A stretch of 64,000 nt of DNA from contig NC_087118.1 of NCBI RefSeq assembly GCF_963855985.1, positions 11,614,501 through 11,678,500 on the forward strand, read 5' to 3'. Of the stretch, positions 7,832 to 18,772 are shown piece by piece. Every line of letters begins with the position of its first letter. Position 1 is the stretch's first letter. The notes beneath the pieces were generated by a model that did no database searches, was not told where the DNA came from, and was given only the letters and a program-made list of their open reading frames with translations. Origin of the DNA: Ostrinia nubilalis. Taxonomy: Eukaryota; Arthropoda; Insecta; Lepidoptera; Crambidae. The translations under genes and the position numbers were made by a program.

Positions 7832-10768
7832 ATGGCTAATCCCACCGCTAGGATCAAACCCCGGTCAATCACCTTAGCTTTTTTCAACGCTAACGGTCTT
7901 AGACAGCAGAAGGACGAGGTTACTCAGTTCCTTACCGACCACCAGGTCGACATCTTTCTGGTTCAAGAGACCCTCCTAACACCCTCTATTCGCAATCCTA
8001 GGATAGCGAACTACAATATCATTAGACATGACAGGCCCACACGTGGCGGCGGCACGCTTATTTACTATAAGCGTTCTCTGCACTGTGCTTTAGTCGATCC
8101 CCCTTCTCTCTCTAACCTAGAAGTCTCACTCTGTCGGCTAGCCATGACTGGACACGAGCCCATCCTCATCGGCTCGGTTTACCTCTCCCCGAACAAGACT
8201 CCCTTAAGGAGCGACTTTGAGGCCCTGTTTGCTATGAATAGTGCAGTCATTCTTGGCGGCGACTTTAATAGCAAACATACTCATTGGGGTTGCGTAACAT
8301 CCACTGCCAACGGCATGATGCTAAGCGAACTCTCTGAGGAACTCATTTTTGACATCTTAGTCCCTATGACGCCCACTCACTACCCTTACAATGTCGAGCA
8401 TCGGCCCGACATTCTTGACATGGCAATTCTAAAGAATATAGGCCTCCGCCTACACTCTATAGAAACCATGCACGCGCTCACTTCTGACCATCGCCCGGTC
8501 GTACTCCAACTAGGCTCTCCTGAGTCTACACCCACTATGAAGACAGTTGTGGACTGGGACAAACTCAAGGTAAAACTTGGGAACTGTCAGAGCCCACAAC
8601 TGTCCTCAATCCCCGACGATATAGTTTCGCCTCACGAAACTATTCACGCGATCGATGCCCTCACTAGTCACATCTCGGTCGCCATCGGCGACTCGTCTAG
8701 GCAAGTGCCTGCGATGGCTAACCACCGTCTCAGGCTGCCTGACGACGCACGAGAGCTTTTGAGGGCAAAGAACGCAGCCACTCGCGATTATGACGCTTAT
8801 CCAACCGAGGAGAACAGAGTCCGCCTACGTTCCTTACAGCGCGCTGTCAAGGCTCGTATCGCGGAACTCCGTAACAATCAGTGGGATGATCTACTTAAAG
8901 AAATCTCGCCATCGCACAAAGCCTATTGGAAGTTGACGAGAGCCTTTAAGTCCGACACCGTAGCGTCCACGCCACCGCTTTTACGTCCCGATCAAACGCT
9001 TGCGTTTGACGACGACGCCAAAGCCGAATGTCTAGCCGACAGTCTAGAAGCACAGTGCTCCCCCAGTACCCTCCCAGTAGACTCTGCCCACCTCCGCATG
9101 GTGGACAGCGAAGTCGAACGTAGAGCCGCCCTCCCTCCGACCACAACCCTAGACCCGACCAACGTCGACGAGGTGCGAACGATAATCAAAGGTTTCCGTC
9201 CCAACAAAGCCCCCGGCCCGGACCGTATCTCTAATAGAGTCTTACGCGCCCTGCCCGCCCCCCTAGTATACCTCTTAGTTGCTATTTTCAACGCGGCCAT
9301 GTCTCACTGCATCTTTCCCGATGCGTGGAAAGAGGCAGAAGTCATTGGCATCCCGAAGCCCGGTAAGAAACTGGCTGACCCCACAAGCTACAGACCCATC
9401 AGTCTCTTAAAGACCATGGGTAAGTTATACGAACGTATAATTGTTTCTCGATTAAGAGATTATGTTTTTTCTAATAATCTCTTAATAAACGAACAGTTTG
9501 GCTTCCGCGCCTCACATTCCTGCGTACAACAGGTGCACCGCTTAACGGAGCACATACTTAGCGGCCTCACTGCTAAGCCACCCGTAGGGACAGGAGTGCT
9601 ATTCTTCGACGTAGCGAAGGCATTCGATAAAGTCTGGCACAATGGCTTGATTTACAAGCTTTACGAACTCGGTGTGCCGGACAGTCTCGTGCACATCTTA
9701 CGTGACTTTTTATCGAATCGCACCTTTCGTTACCGAGTAGATGGCTCCCTCTCCTCCCCCCGCCCCATAAGACCCGGAGTCCCCCAGGGCTCCGTGCTCT
9801 CGCCCATCCTCTTTTCATTGTACGTCAATGACATCCCCAAATATCCGAATACGGATTTAGCCCTCTTTGCGGACGATACCGCACTCTACAAGTCCGGACG
9901 TAATCGGAATTACGTCATCTTGGCGCTCCAACGCGCAGTCACACAATTAGGCGAATGGTTCAGAAAGTGGCGTATCGAGGTAAATCCCGAAAAAAGTGCA
10001 GCAGTGTACTTTTCTAGGGCTTTGTCTGCGAAACGTCCTCCGGTTCGCACTCGTCCTAATGTCCCCACCCATCTCACCTTATTTGACCAAACTATTCCTT
10101 GGAAAAGTGAGGCCAAGTACTTAGGTGTCACCCTCGACCAGAGATTATCGTTCGCTCCGCACCTCAGACGCGTCTTGAGCCGTGCGAACCACTACATCCA
10201 CCGACTCTACCACCTAGTTGGAAGGAAAAGTAAATTGTCACTTAGAAATAAGTTGACAATTTACAAAACCTGCATCCGTCCAGTGTTGACTTACGCCAGT
10301 CCGGTGTTTGCTCACACTTCCTGCACAGACCTTAAGAAATTCCAGACCCTCCAAAACAAATTCTTACGCCGAGCCGCGGATGCCCCGTGGTTCGTGCGTA
10401 ATACGAATCTCCATAGAGATTTCGAGATCCCATCGATTGATCACTTTATGAAAGAAGCCTCTCGCCGCTACTTTGATAAAGCGATCAACCACAAGAACCC
10501 TCTTATCGTTAGCGCCGCCACGTATATACCCCAGAAAGATGTCGCTGCCCAATACCGACGACCTAGGCATGTCCTAGACGACCCGGACGATCCTATTACC
10601 GAATTTCTGAACACAGACATCACTGCCTTAAGCACGCCAACTACTCCACAACACAGTAGCTCGTTACACCGTACTCGCCGGCGAGTACGAGGCCCTGCTT
10701 TCCATTTCGGACGGTACAGACATGTACCGGGCCGGTTCTCCCCTATCCGTCCCCCGGACACGGCCTGA
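7832..10768 (+). CDS. LINE copy A ORF2: endonuclease-reverse transcriptase, intact
   Basis: 978-residue frame starting at the ATG that overlaps the ORF1 stop (TAATG at 7830-7834); the longer frame upstream uses a non-ATG codon and overlaps ORF1. An apurinic-type endonuclease comes first (FNANG near residue 15, LVQETL, GGDFN, SDHRP at about 218), then the reverse transcriptase with VPQGSVLSP and the catalytic FADD at about residues 679-682, then a thumb and C-terminal region. It would nick the target and carry out target-primed reverse transcription of LINE RNA. It is nearly identical to the ORF2 at 18772-21708. Copy A cannot supply its own full ORF1, so it would need ORF1 protein from another copy. 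Confidence 0.93.
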   Translation: MANPTARIKPRSITLAFFNANGLRQQKDEVTQFLTDHQVDIFLVQETLLTPSIRNPRIANYNIIRHDRPTRGGGTLIYYKRSLHCALVDPPSLSNLEVSLCRLAMTGHEPILIGSVYLSPNKTPLRSDFEALFAMNSAVILGGDFNSKHTHWGCVTSTANGMMLSELSEELIFDILVPMTPTHYPYNVEHRPDILDMAILKNIGLRLHSIETMHALTSDHRPVVLQLGSPESTPTMKTVVDWDKLKVKLGNCQSPQLSSIPDDIVSPHETIHAIDALTSHISVAIGDSSRQVPAMANHRLRLPDDARELLRAKNAATRDYDAYPTEENRVRLRSLQRAVKARIAELRNNQWDDLLKEISPSHKAYWKLTRAFKSDTVASTPPLLRPDQTLAFDDDAKAECLADSLEAQCSPSTLPVDSAHLRMVDSEVERRAALPPTTTLDPTNVDEVRTIIKGFRPNKAPGPDRISNRVLRALPAPLVYLLVAIFNAAMSHCIFPDAWKEAEVIGIPKPGKKLADPTSYRPISLLKTMGKLYERIIVSRLRDYVFSNNLLINEQFGFRASHSCVQQVHRLTEHILSGLTAKPPVGTGVLFFDVAKAFDKVWHNGLIYKLYELGVPDSLVHILRDFLSNRTFRYRVDGSLSSPRPIRPGVPQGSVLSPILFSLYVNDIPKYPNTDLALFADDTALYKSGRNRNYVILALQRAVTQLGEWFRKWRIEVNPEKSAAVYFSRALSAKRPPVRTRPNVPTHLTLFDQTIPWKSEAKYLGVTLDQRLSFAPHLRRVLSRANHYIHRLYHLVGRKSKLSLRNKLTIYKTCIRPVLTYASPVFAHTSCTDLKKFQTLQNKFLRRAADAPWFVRNTNLHRDFEIPSIDHFMKEASRRYFDKAINHKNPLIVSAATYIPQKDVAAQYRRPRHVLDDPDDPITEFLNTDITALSTPTTPQHSSSLHRTRRRVRGPAFHFGRYRHVPGRFSPIRPPDTA

Positions 10769-11260
10769 GCCGAGGTCCGAGCCTACCGTGGCGCCCTCAG
10801 GCCGCGTCCGTAGTCCCCTCGATCGGGCCCACTAGAGTGAGCCCGCCGTAGGCTGGACTTTGGTCCAACACCGCGGTGGGCAACCCTCTAGTTGGGTTCG
10901 CCACTGATCGGGCGCCTTATGCGCTCGATACGGCCCGATCGCGAACGTCGGTCGCAGACCGACGCGGACGAGCCTGGGCTTACAAGCCCACACTCGGCCT
11001 CGTCGGCACGCGCACCGACGATCGCCAAACGGCTAGAGTACCTTCTGTACTCGCCACTCTGCCCGGTGAAGCTGGAAAAGCTCCTCAAGCTACCAGCGCG
11101 CGTCCCTTCAAAAAGTCGTGGCATTCTGGCCTTACCCGCCGCTCGGTATTGTTGTCTCGGTCCTGTGTGTGAGACTGCTCGAATATTATTATTGTTATTA
11201 TTGTATTCTTACCGAAATACAACAATCTATAGTGTAAAAACTATACATCGTTTTATTTAA
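10769..11260 (+). other. LINE copy A 3' UTR
   Basis: GC-rich, conserved in copy B and in part in copy C. It contains overlapping frames of 98-122 codons, which I regard as chance frames in GC-rich DNA. It ends in ATT-rich sequence. Copy C diverges at about 32829, before the end of this region. Confidence 0.55.
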
Positions 11261-13067
11261 CTTCCTGGTGAAACATAATGTCCTGCCCGTTCTCCGACAT
11301 CAGAAGCGGGATAAAGAAGGCCAGCCCACTTCAATTTTTTTTTCTCCTTTCTGCCGTACAGGCAAAACTCAAGGAACATTATGGCCATGTTTTTAAAATA
11401 TTTCTAACAACCCTCACGTCAATGTTACTCCGCTAAGTCATTTATCGGCTGTTCTGGAGCTCTTCAAACACCGAAATGCAGAAATAGAAGGCCCGTGTTA
11501 TTATTTTTTTTCAATTGACTATCACCATGTTCGAAATCACAGGGATGATTACATTATTTTGAAATCTATAATCACAGGGATGGCTTTCAGAGTTGTGGCA
11601 CTTGCATACCTACTATTCATGATGCTTTCTTTATATTTGACTAAAATGCACTTGTACTTTTTGGCTTTTATCTTTTATTTTCGTTATAGTAGGTTTTATA
11701 AGACAAGGTAGTTTTCAGTTGATGAATATTCATGTTTTACCATAATTATGGTTAAAGGTAGTAGTTTTCAAATTAGTATTACATCCAATCATAAGTGATA
11801 ATTTAATCTTAACTCAAAACAATTTTTAGTTTGGCTCAGTGGTACAAATAGTATCAAAAAAAATGCGCCATTATGAACATGCAATAAATTACGTCACGTG
11901 CATTATCACGGTTCACCACTGATCTGAATATTATCGTGACGGATGTAAATAGACTGAAACTATTAGAATCGCTTAAATAGACTTCCTGAATTCATTATCG
12001 GTTTACCTTGTAGTAGGTACTCGTCTAATAGAATACGGGCGGTAGGCTTAAAATAAGATTTTATCTCGGGAAAGTAGCAGCTTTGCCACTTTACACTTGC
12101 TTACCTATTCATGATCAATTGAGAAGAATGCCATAGGGTTTTGTACCAGTCTAAAGTTGAAGTCGAGGTACATTCTGTTCACAGTAGCGGTGATGATGAT
12201 TTTTCTGTAATGGGAACTCGAATTTGCTCTTGAGCCGTAAATCGTAGTGTGTAGTCGATGGGTGATGCACACAGTGTTGTGATATCTAGTACTTAATGGT
12301 ACAGTTTCAGTAATGGTGATTAGTGTGGGAATGGAGATACTCGAGTGTCCTACGAATTTATTAGTGACTAACATTATTGAAGTGTTACATAGCCCTGGCT
12401 CCTTCTATGTTCTTAAATGTTAAGTGTCAATTTCAGAAAATACTACATTATTTAATATCCCATCTCGTTAACTGCAAGCAGTTTTCTCAATTGTTAGGTC
12501 GGATCCGGAATATCGTAGCCGTATCCTATTAGAAACCGGTATCTGTTCTGAGTAGTCCCTGGAAATTAGGTAGTGCGATAGTTCTGGGTGGTGCAGTAGG
12601 ATCTGGCCGTGTGTAGCTAAGAGTATGAAGTCATTGGTTGACTTAGGCTCCCGAGGTAGGGTATCAAAATGTGGACCGCAATTGTGATATCTGGGACTCA
12701 TTCGATTTTTAAAGTAATTTTTGGTAATGATGATGTACCACATGGCCTTAGTGACTTCAATGTAGCAATTATTAGGAATTGTGAATAGTAATGATTGGAT
12801 TTCTAAAAGCTAGGTAGTTTCTAATAGATAGCTATGGTTACTAGTTAGTATCACTAGACATCTACTTGGATGGCTTTTATTTTAAAGAGTGGATAGAGTA
12901 TAGGAAACTAGTTGTAGAAAGAGTATCTAGTAGTACTTAAAGTTAAGTTTCCTCATTTCTGAAAGCACATAAGTTGCTTGAAATAGAGGACCGTGTCATT
13001 TGTTTTTTCTTTTTTTTTCAACTTGGCTACCGCACATTCTATGATGGCATAGCATTTACCAGCTACT
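11261..13067. other. unit A spacer, first part, no recognised gene
   Basis: Contains a diverged direct repeat (near 11480 and 12970, both with GAAATAGA followed by a T-rich run and CAA) and two minus-strand frames of about 90 codons (12105-12374, 12468-12743) without recognisable homology. Both are preserved in unit B only because the whole unit is duplicated. Confidence 0.5.
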
Positions 13068-13890
13068 TTCGATTTGCTTCGTGACACCAAATTACAAAAT
13101 GTAGTCTTGGGAATCACTTTAGACTCTAAACTTCAGTGGGGTCCTCATGTTGAAACCTTGTCAACAAGGCTCAGTTCAGCTGCTTTTGCAGTGAGAAAGA
13201 TAAGGCAATTAACTGACATTGAAAAGGCAAGGCTAGTTTATTTGTCATACGGCATATTGTTGTGGGGCTCAGCTGCGGACATTGAAACTGTGTTTGTTCT
13301 GCAGAAGAGAGCAGTGCGGGCCATATAACCTTGGACCCCGATTTTCCTTGAGAGAATTCTTTAAGGAGATTAATATACTGACAGTAGCTTCACAGTTTTG
13401 GGTTGACACTGTGTAGGTTTGTTGTCGACACGAAAAGAAGAAGAAGTAGCTTCACAGTTCATTTATGAAAACCTTTTATATGTTCGCAAAAATATAGAGC
13501 AATTTACTAGAAAGAGTGATTTACACAAGTTCAATACAAGAAACAAAAATAATTACCACAAACTGTTGTAGAATTGCCATGCATAAATTTAAAGCACATA
13601 TCAAAAGCACCTTAATGACATAGGGCTACTATAAAGTTGATGATTATATAAAAGATAAAAATGTTTGGAATGTTTAACTACCTAGCTCGCATCAATACTT
13701 ATGACTATAATTTGTATATTTTAAAGAATGTAAAACCTTGAAAAGGAGGCTGACAATAGTGACTGAGTTTCTTGCGCTGCTTCTTCTCAGCACTGGCCCA
13801 TTTATTGTCCCGAAGCAGTGGTAGGGTTAATATTGGGACGTGTAAAAGCGCTTTTTAAAAGCCTATTTGCAAAAATAAATGAATTTAGTA
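13068..13890 (+). pseudogene. LINE reverse-transcriptase C-terminal fragment (Jockey/CR1-like) plus 3' UTR, unit A
   Basis: An open stretch of 84 codons (13074-13328) reads like the region after the RT catalytic core (LGITLDSKLQWGPHVETL and GILLWGSAADIETVFVLQKR). Further recognisable but frame-shifted pieces run to about 13672 (YYKVDDYIKDKNVWN). The 3' UTR follows (GAGTTTCTTGCGCTGCTTCT, CGAAGCAGTGGTAG). Compared with complete relatives, the conserved Tyr-x-x-Ser block before GILLWG is shortened and many stops follow. It is 5' truncated and dead. An identical remnant is in unit B. Confidence 0.8.
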
Positions 13891-14770
13891 CCGACCGAGT
13901 AGTAAATACCGAGTATCACATAATAAAATAATAAATAAAATCATTTATTTGCAGGAACATGCTTACAGATTGGTGTTAATTTAGTTAATTCCAGCATATT
14001 CTGTCGCATGCGACGTGTAAAAGTTCATGTTCTTATAGTTTTATTTTTTATTTAATTTTTCTTTATTCAGAAAACCACGGCTCTTATACATAACAGCATC
14101 ATAATAGTAATACAAAAGTTATGTAAATCATTATTGCTACATTTAGTTTTAGACTCAAAATACTCGTAGTTGTTTTTCATATACCATGACAGTAACAATA
14201 CAATAAATGTCAGGATACAAAATTTGAATTGCAAATGTAAAAAAAAAAAAAAACTTTTAAATTAATTGTAAATGTCAAATTAAGTTTCATTACCGATGTC
14301 ACATCATTCTATTATTTAAAAAGTCATTCACTGTATAATACATTTTAATTAACAAAAAGTAAAAAACTGTACTTGTATTTGTATACAATGTAATAGTCTC
14401 ATACGTTGGTAATTTAATTCAAATGTAATAAAGCACAGTTATAGAGCTTTGCGGGGCAATACCTTTAAAACCTTGACAGTAGTCTGAAAATACCTTATCA
14501 CGTCAAACTGATGTTGATTATTGCTGAAGGGGTCTCACCTGCTCTATTGGGTGACGATCTGGGCTAGCATGGGAGAGCTGTGAGGGTCTTATCTACCATT
14601 GTGGATAATGATCCCGCACAATGTATTTTGTTAGTGGAATAAGTGACTTATGACTTATACAAGACTCATGACTTGCGACTATGACCGGTAGAGTTGTGGG
14701 GGTCTTATCTACCATTGTGGATAATGATTACCACACGACACACGACTTGCGTATGACTTATGACTATGAT
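13891..14770. other. unit A spacer, second part, no recognised gene
   Basis: AT-rich, with a 14-A run near 14240. A 40-bp segment containing GTCTTATCTACCATTGTGGA occurs twice, about 118 bp apart (near 14585 and 14702). No coding signal. Confidence 0.5.
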
Positions 14771-15240
14771 TAGGCTCCTGTGTGGAGCGCTCCTGTGTGG
14801 AGCGGGGCCCCTGTGTGGGGCGGGGCTCCTGTGTGGGGCGCTCCTGTGTGGAGGTGACTTATGACTATGATTAGGCTCCTGTGTGGAGCGCTCCTGTGTG
14901 GAGCGGGGCTCCTGTGTGGGGCGGGGCTCCTGTGTGGGGCGCTCCTGTGTGGAGGTGACTTATGACTATGATTAGGCTCCTGTGTGGAGCGCTCGTGGAG
15001 CGGGGCTCCTGTGTGGGGCGGGGCTCCTGTGTGGGGCGCTCCTGTGTGGAGGTGACTTATGACTGTGACTGGCTCCTGTGTGGAGGTGACTTATGACTGC
15101 GACTGGCTCCTATGTGGAGATGACTTATGACTATGACGGGCTCCCGTGTGGAGCGGAGCTCCTGTGTGGGGCGGAGGCTCCTGTGTGGAGCGGGGGGCTC
15201 CTGTGTGGAGCGGAGGCTCCCTTGTAGAGCGGAGGCTGCC
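14771..15240 (+). repeat. GC-rich minisatellite, unit A
   Basis: Higher-order array built on 15-19-bp units such as GGCTCCTGTGTGGAGCG and GCTCCTGTGTGGGGCG, grouped into blocks of about 110 bp that each begin with GTGACTTATGACTATGATTA. The third block is shorter by 34 bp than in unit B. The minus-strand frames across it (up to 204 codons) are repeat-encoded and judged non-genic. Confidence 0.9.
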
Positions 15241-15390
15241 TTGGGTGGCGGTGGCTGCCTCGGGTAACACCGGGTTGGGCAACCTGCGCTAGGTATTCGG
15301 TAACTTGTGTCAATTTTGTGTATAGAAGATATAAAATACAATTTTAGTTTTATTGAAGAATTTCCTTTGTGTTGATCATTTATAAGATCT

Positions 15391-15534
15391 TCGAGTAGTA
15401 TGAAATCTTTGAGTAGTATGAACCATTTGAGTAGTATGAACCATTTGAGTAGTATGAACCATTTGAGTAGTATGAACCATTTGAGTAGTATGAACCCTTT
15501 GAGTAGTATGTACCCTTTGAGTAGTATGAACCCT
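15391..15534 (+). repeat. 18-bp tandem repeat, 8 copies, unit A
   Basis: Consensus TTGAGTAGTATGAACCAT. Eight units are followed by a decayed partial one. Because 18 is divisible by three, all frames stay open in it (for example a repeated LLKWFI on the minus strand). Unit B has ten copies. Confidence 0.95.
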
Positions 15535-15619
15535 TTGAGTAAGTAGTATAAAAACTCTGAGTAGAAAGTACCCTCATTTTTGAAGTCAGGTTTGGCCGAG
15601 CAATATAATCCATAAATGG

Positions 15620-16142
15620 CAATGCCAGATTTTGTATGGAAAGTGGCGTCTTTTTTTTTTCGCGCGGCCATCGACCAAACTTTGTTTTTTGATTACAAAA
15701 TAGTGTAATAAACTAAACTTACTATGGCATGTATACCTCTAAACTCAGTCTGAACTGAGTTACGAGCATTAGAAGTTTGATGATTTTCATACAAGATTTG
15801 CTTTTTGTGCGCAAGTTTTGTAAGAAATTGCAACAAAATATTGCGCTATTTTTTTATTGAGCTGATTCTGCTCCATACTGATGTCTGGAGCCTTTAATGG
15901 ATGATATTGTTTGTTTACACATACAATCTCACTATTTTGTTGCAATTTCTTACAAAACTTTGCGCGCAAAAAGCAAATCTAGTATGAAAATCGTCAAACT
16001 TCTAATGCTCGTAACTCAGTTCAGACTGAGTTTAGAGGTATACATGTCATAGTAAGTTTGGTTTATTACACTATTTTGTAATCAAAAAACAAAGTTTGGT
16101 CAATGGCCGCGCGAAAAAAAAAGACGCCAATTTCCGGCATTG
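15620..16142. mobile_element. palindromic MITE, unit A copy
   Basis: A 523-bp fold-back element. The left part (15620 to about 15840) is the reverse complement of the right part (about 15940-16142), with outer motif CAATGCC and GGCGTCTTTTT close by. A short unpaired centre includes TGATGTCTGGAGCC. No coding capacity. The right end is close to the consensus; the left end carries an altered stretch near GATTTTGTATGG. A half copy is at 57690. Confidence 0.85.
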
Positions 16143-17170
16143 TCTTTTTATCTCATTTGCAGATGATTCTCAAGAGTACTCATCACCCGAGGACGTGTGA
16201 AGCGTCAGGAAGGCCGTGTCGTAGAATATTTATTGTCATGTAATTACTTAGTAATCATTTTAATAAAAATAAAACCAAATAATAATAACAACATTAATTT
16301 TAAATGTAATAAATTATAATTTGATTTATTGTAAATGTCTAGTTATGCTATAAAATAGTTTGCAGTAAGTAAAAGGAGTTGTATTGACCGTACCGAGACA
16401 GGTCGGGCGCTACCTGCTAGCCGGTTTGGGTGGGGATGGCTGTATAAAAGAACGAGCACGACCGTAGTCGTGGCATCACACTCGCTTCGCATCGCTCGCA
16501 CGGTACGGACGTGCGCTCCGCCTCGCCCGCCCGCTCGCATGCGCTGCGCTCCGAGTTCCTCGAGCTTATCGCCTTCGCTCTGCGAGTCTTGTTTCTGTGG
16601 TGTTTTGTCACAATTACGTGGCTTGTCCGCGGCTACGCTTGGGATACCTAACGGTGATAACGAACAAGCGTAGTTAAACGCCTTTCTAAAGGCGTTTCGG
16701 TTCGATTGGGAGCGACCGACAGTGCCTTTTTCAAGGCGCTGAAATTTCCTGCCGCCGCCGGTATATTAGGCTGTGAACCTTGGCCTCCTGGAAGGCACGT
16801 TTGAGAGGGTGAGGCGTTCCTCCTCGCCCTTGAGACACTCGGTTTCACAGTCTTTTCACTGCCGGGCGTGACCCCCCCTACCCCTCCCTATTTTCCATCC
16901 CTGAAGGAGCGTATCCCTGGTTGTTTTTGCAACCGGGGCCCTCCTGAAGGACTGCTAGGAGTAGGTACTCACCCTACGTCGCGGCGTTGCTACGTTGCGG
17001 CGTAGTTACATTGGTTAGGGCACACTTTTCCCACTCACCCCGCACGGTTTACACCGACTGTGCGGGACTTACACACCGCTATAACCACCGAGTTTCTTGC
17101 CGGCTCTTCTCGGTGGTTGCGACTTGCGAACCGGCGTAGATTCACGCGTCGCGAATCTCAACTCCATGCC

Positions 17171-18772
17171 ATGGACACGGAGGAACTCCTAAATTTCCTC
17201 CGGGCCACTCACCCGGAGGTCCTCTCCGGGTTTAAAGCCCACATACGGGCAAAGACCCTCGCAAGCTCCATCCATGAGGAGCCTGCTTCCCCATCATGTC
17301 CCGAGGACGCCATGTGCGATCCTAACTCGGCCCCGCTACCAATTCCGCTCACTAACGAGCACTCTCTTACCATAGAGCACCAATCCCATGCTCCCAGTAG
17401 GGACATGGAATGTGACTATGTCTCAGACGCCGATGACAGTAGCTTCACCACTGTCAGTCGTTCAAAGAGGACCCGCAAATCCGCGGCCTCTCCCCCTCCT
17501 TCCCCCCCTGCGAAGGCGCTGAAGGCCAACTCGGGCCTCTCTCAGCCCTCGCAATCCTCCCAACCCTCCGGCTCGCAGTCGAGCACTGGGCGGACTGCCA
17601 GAGTCCCCCCAGTCTTTGTCCAGGACAAGGCGTCTTGGAACAAGATTTCCGGCGCGCTCAAGGAGCGCCACATCAACTTCTCGCACGCTAAGTCGTGCAA
17701 TGTAGGCATTAAGGTGTCTTTGTCCACCTCGGACGAGCACCGAGCCCTAACACGCTTCCTTGATGAAAACCGTATCGGTTATCATACTTTCCCCCGCGAG
17801 GAGGAAAGGGAGCTGCGGGTTGTTATCCGTGGCATTCCCAAGGAGCTAGACTCCGCCTCCATCTTGGCCGACCTCAAGGCCCAAAACTTCCCCGTCAAAC
17901 AGGTTCATCGTCTGTACAGGACTCGTACACGTGAACCTTTTGACCTTGTCCAAGTAGTCTTGGACTATTCCGACGAAGCGAAATCGATTTTCAACTTGAA
18001 ATCGGTTTGCTTCATCTCCGGGCTCAAAGTTGAGCCACCCCGAAAGCGCGGCGCTCCCGGCCAGTGCCACCGCTGTCAACATTACGGGCACGCTGCCCGT
18101 AATTGTCACGCCCGTCCTAGGTGCGTCAAGTGCCTAGGCGATCACGGCACAGCCGACTGTGTCCGTGACAAGGCCACAGCCACCGAACCACCGAGCTGCA
18201 TACTGTGTGGTAGCCAGGGTCATCCTGCGAATTATCGCGGTTGTCCCCGGGCCCCACGCACTCAGCCGCGTGCCCCCATCCCCTCTGCCCCCAGGCAGAA
18301 CAATGCTACCCGCAACTTTGCGGTAGCAAGTGAGGCTCCTAGCCTCCGCCCCAACAGGCCCAATGCTTGGGCTAGGCCTCTGGTCTACACCCAGGCTGAC
18401 AGCCTTATTCCCGCACCCGCCCAAACAGCTGTGGCCCCACCCGCGCTCCAGCAGGCTCCTCAACCCCACCCAGCCCCTAAGGCTACGCCAAAGACACCTA
18501 CCCATCAGGCGCCTATCCCAAGTCCCCCTGCCCCTAAGGCACCGGCCCACAAAGTCCCGGCCCCTCAGGCCAAGCCCCAGCCGTCACATTCACCTGCGGC
18601 TGACATTAAACTGGTCAGAGACTTCTTTGGCCAAATTAATGTCGGCGAGATGTTTGTGATCGCCGCAAAACTGCGCGCGACTAATGGCGAAGGCAACATC
18701 ATGGATAGGTTATCTATCCTCGCCGAACACGTAGACTTTTGCTACGCTATCTCCTCCTTCCACGCTCCGTAA
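17171..18772 (+). CDS. LINE copy B ORF1: gag-like RNA-binding protein
   Basis: 533 residues from the ATG at 17171; the same frame is open upstream to a GTG at 17060, but the ATG is the natural start. Order: Ser/Pro-rich low-complexity N-terminus, a globular domain (about residues 150-290) of the type that precedes zinc knuckles in Jockey gag proteins, then three CCHC-type zinc knuckles from C299 (CX2CX4HX4C, CX2CX3HX4C, CX2CX4HX6C), a Pro/Ala-rich stretch, and a conserved C-terminal segment. Its expected role is to package LINE RNA and form the ribonucleoprotein. The stop overlaps the ORF2 start (TAATG), which suggests termination-reinitiation for ORF2. Compared with copy A it has Asn instead of Lys in the first helix, as in copy C. 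Confidence 0.92.
   Translation: MDTEELLNFLRATHPEVLSGFKAHIRAKTLASSIHEEPASPSCPEDAMCDPNSAPLPIPLTNEHSLTIEHQSHAPSRDMECDYVSDADDSSFTTVSRSKRTRKSAASPPPSPPAKALKANSGLSQPSQSSQPSGSQSSTGRTARVPPVFVQDKASWNKISGALKERHINFSHAKSCNVGIKVSLSTSDEHRALTRFLDENRIGYHTFPREEERELRVVIRGIPKELDSASILADLKAQNFPVKQVHRLYRTRTREPFDLVQVVLDYSDEAKSIFNLKSVCFISGLKVEPPRKRGAPGQCHRCQHYGHAARNCHARPRCVKCLGDHGTADCVRDKATATEPPSCILCGSQGHPANYRGCPRAPRTQPRAPIPSAPRQNNATRNFAVASEAPSLRPNRPNAWARPLVYTQADSLIPAPAQTAVAPPALQQAPQPHPAPKATPKTPTHQAPIPSPPAPKAPAHKVPAPQAKPQPSHSPAADIKLVRDFFGQINVGEMFVIAAKLRATNGEGNIMDRLSILAEHVDFCYAISSFHAP

Larger units (their letters stand above)
3538..7832 (+). pseudogene. LINE copy A ORF1 (gag-like), split by a 2.7-kb insertion
   Basis: The frame starts at the ATG at 3538 (MDTEELLKFL) and follows copies B and C to about 4417, where it runs into the inserted element and stops at 4494. 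It resumes at about 7099 and ends with the TAA at 7830-7832. The first part holds the Ser/Pro-rich N-terminus and the globular domain that precedes the zinc knuckles; the second holds three CCHC-type knuckles and the Pro/Ala-rich tail. Removing the insertion and one copy of the duplicated target would give the same frame as copy B. As it stands no full ORF1 can be made. An upstream in-frame GTG at 3427 is not needed for initiation. Confidence 0.85.
2584..11260 (+). mobile_element. Jockey-clade LINE copy A, interrupted by a fold-back element
   Basis: Non-LTR retrotransposon with a roughly 950-bp 5' region, a gag-like ORF1 with zinc knuckles, an ORF2 with endonuclease and reverse transcriptase, and a 3' UTR of roughly 490 bp. 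The 5' end is placed where copy A loses identity with copies B and C. The 3' end is approximate: GC-rich sequence gives way to ATT-rich sequence around 11180-11260, and I found no clear target duplication. ORF1 is broken by the insertion at 4419-7098; ORF2 is intact. Confidence 0.85.
2584..16216 (+). repeat. tandem unit A (LINE copy A plus about 5-kb spacer, with fold-back insertion)
   Basis: Bases 2584-16216 are repeated head to tail at 16217-27227 with a constant offset of 13633 before position 4418 and 10940 after 7110; the 2693-bp difference is the fold-back insertion and its target duplication. The unit joint is at TGTCGTAGAA (2584, 16217, 27228). The sequence left of 2584 is unrelated to what precedes units B and C. 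A and B spacers differ at only a handful of bases plus tandem-repeat copy number, so the duplication is recent. Confidence 0.9.

Noticed and set aside
10876..11260. ORFs of 98 and 122 codons after LINE ORF2
   Set aside because: Overlap each other in the GC-rich 3' UTR, no motif, and copy C loses them.
12105..12743. Two minus-strand ORFs of 89 and 91 codons, repeated in unit B
   Set aside because: No recognisable domain; conservation is due to the recent duplication of the whole unit.
15391..15534. Possible CRISPR array (18-bp repeats)
   Set aside because: Units are directly contiguous without unique spacers, and the sequence is eukaryotic; it is a plain tandem repeat.
15057..15671. Minus-strand ORF of 204 codons (and the 216-codon counterpart at 26032-26682)
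   Set aside because: Composed of the 18-bp array, minisatellite and a MITE arm; length follows repeat number, with no domain.
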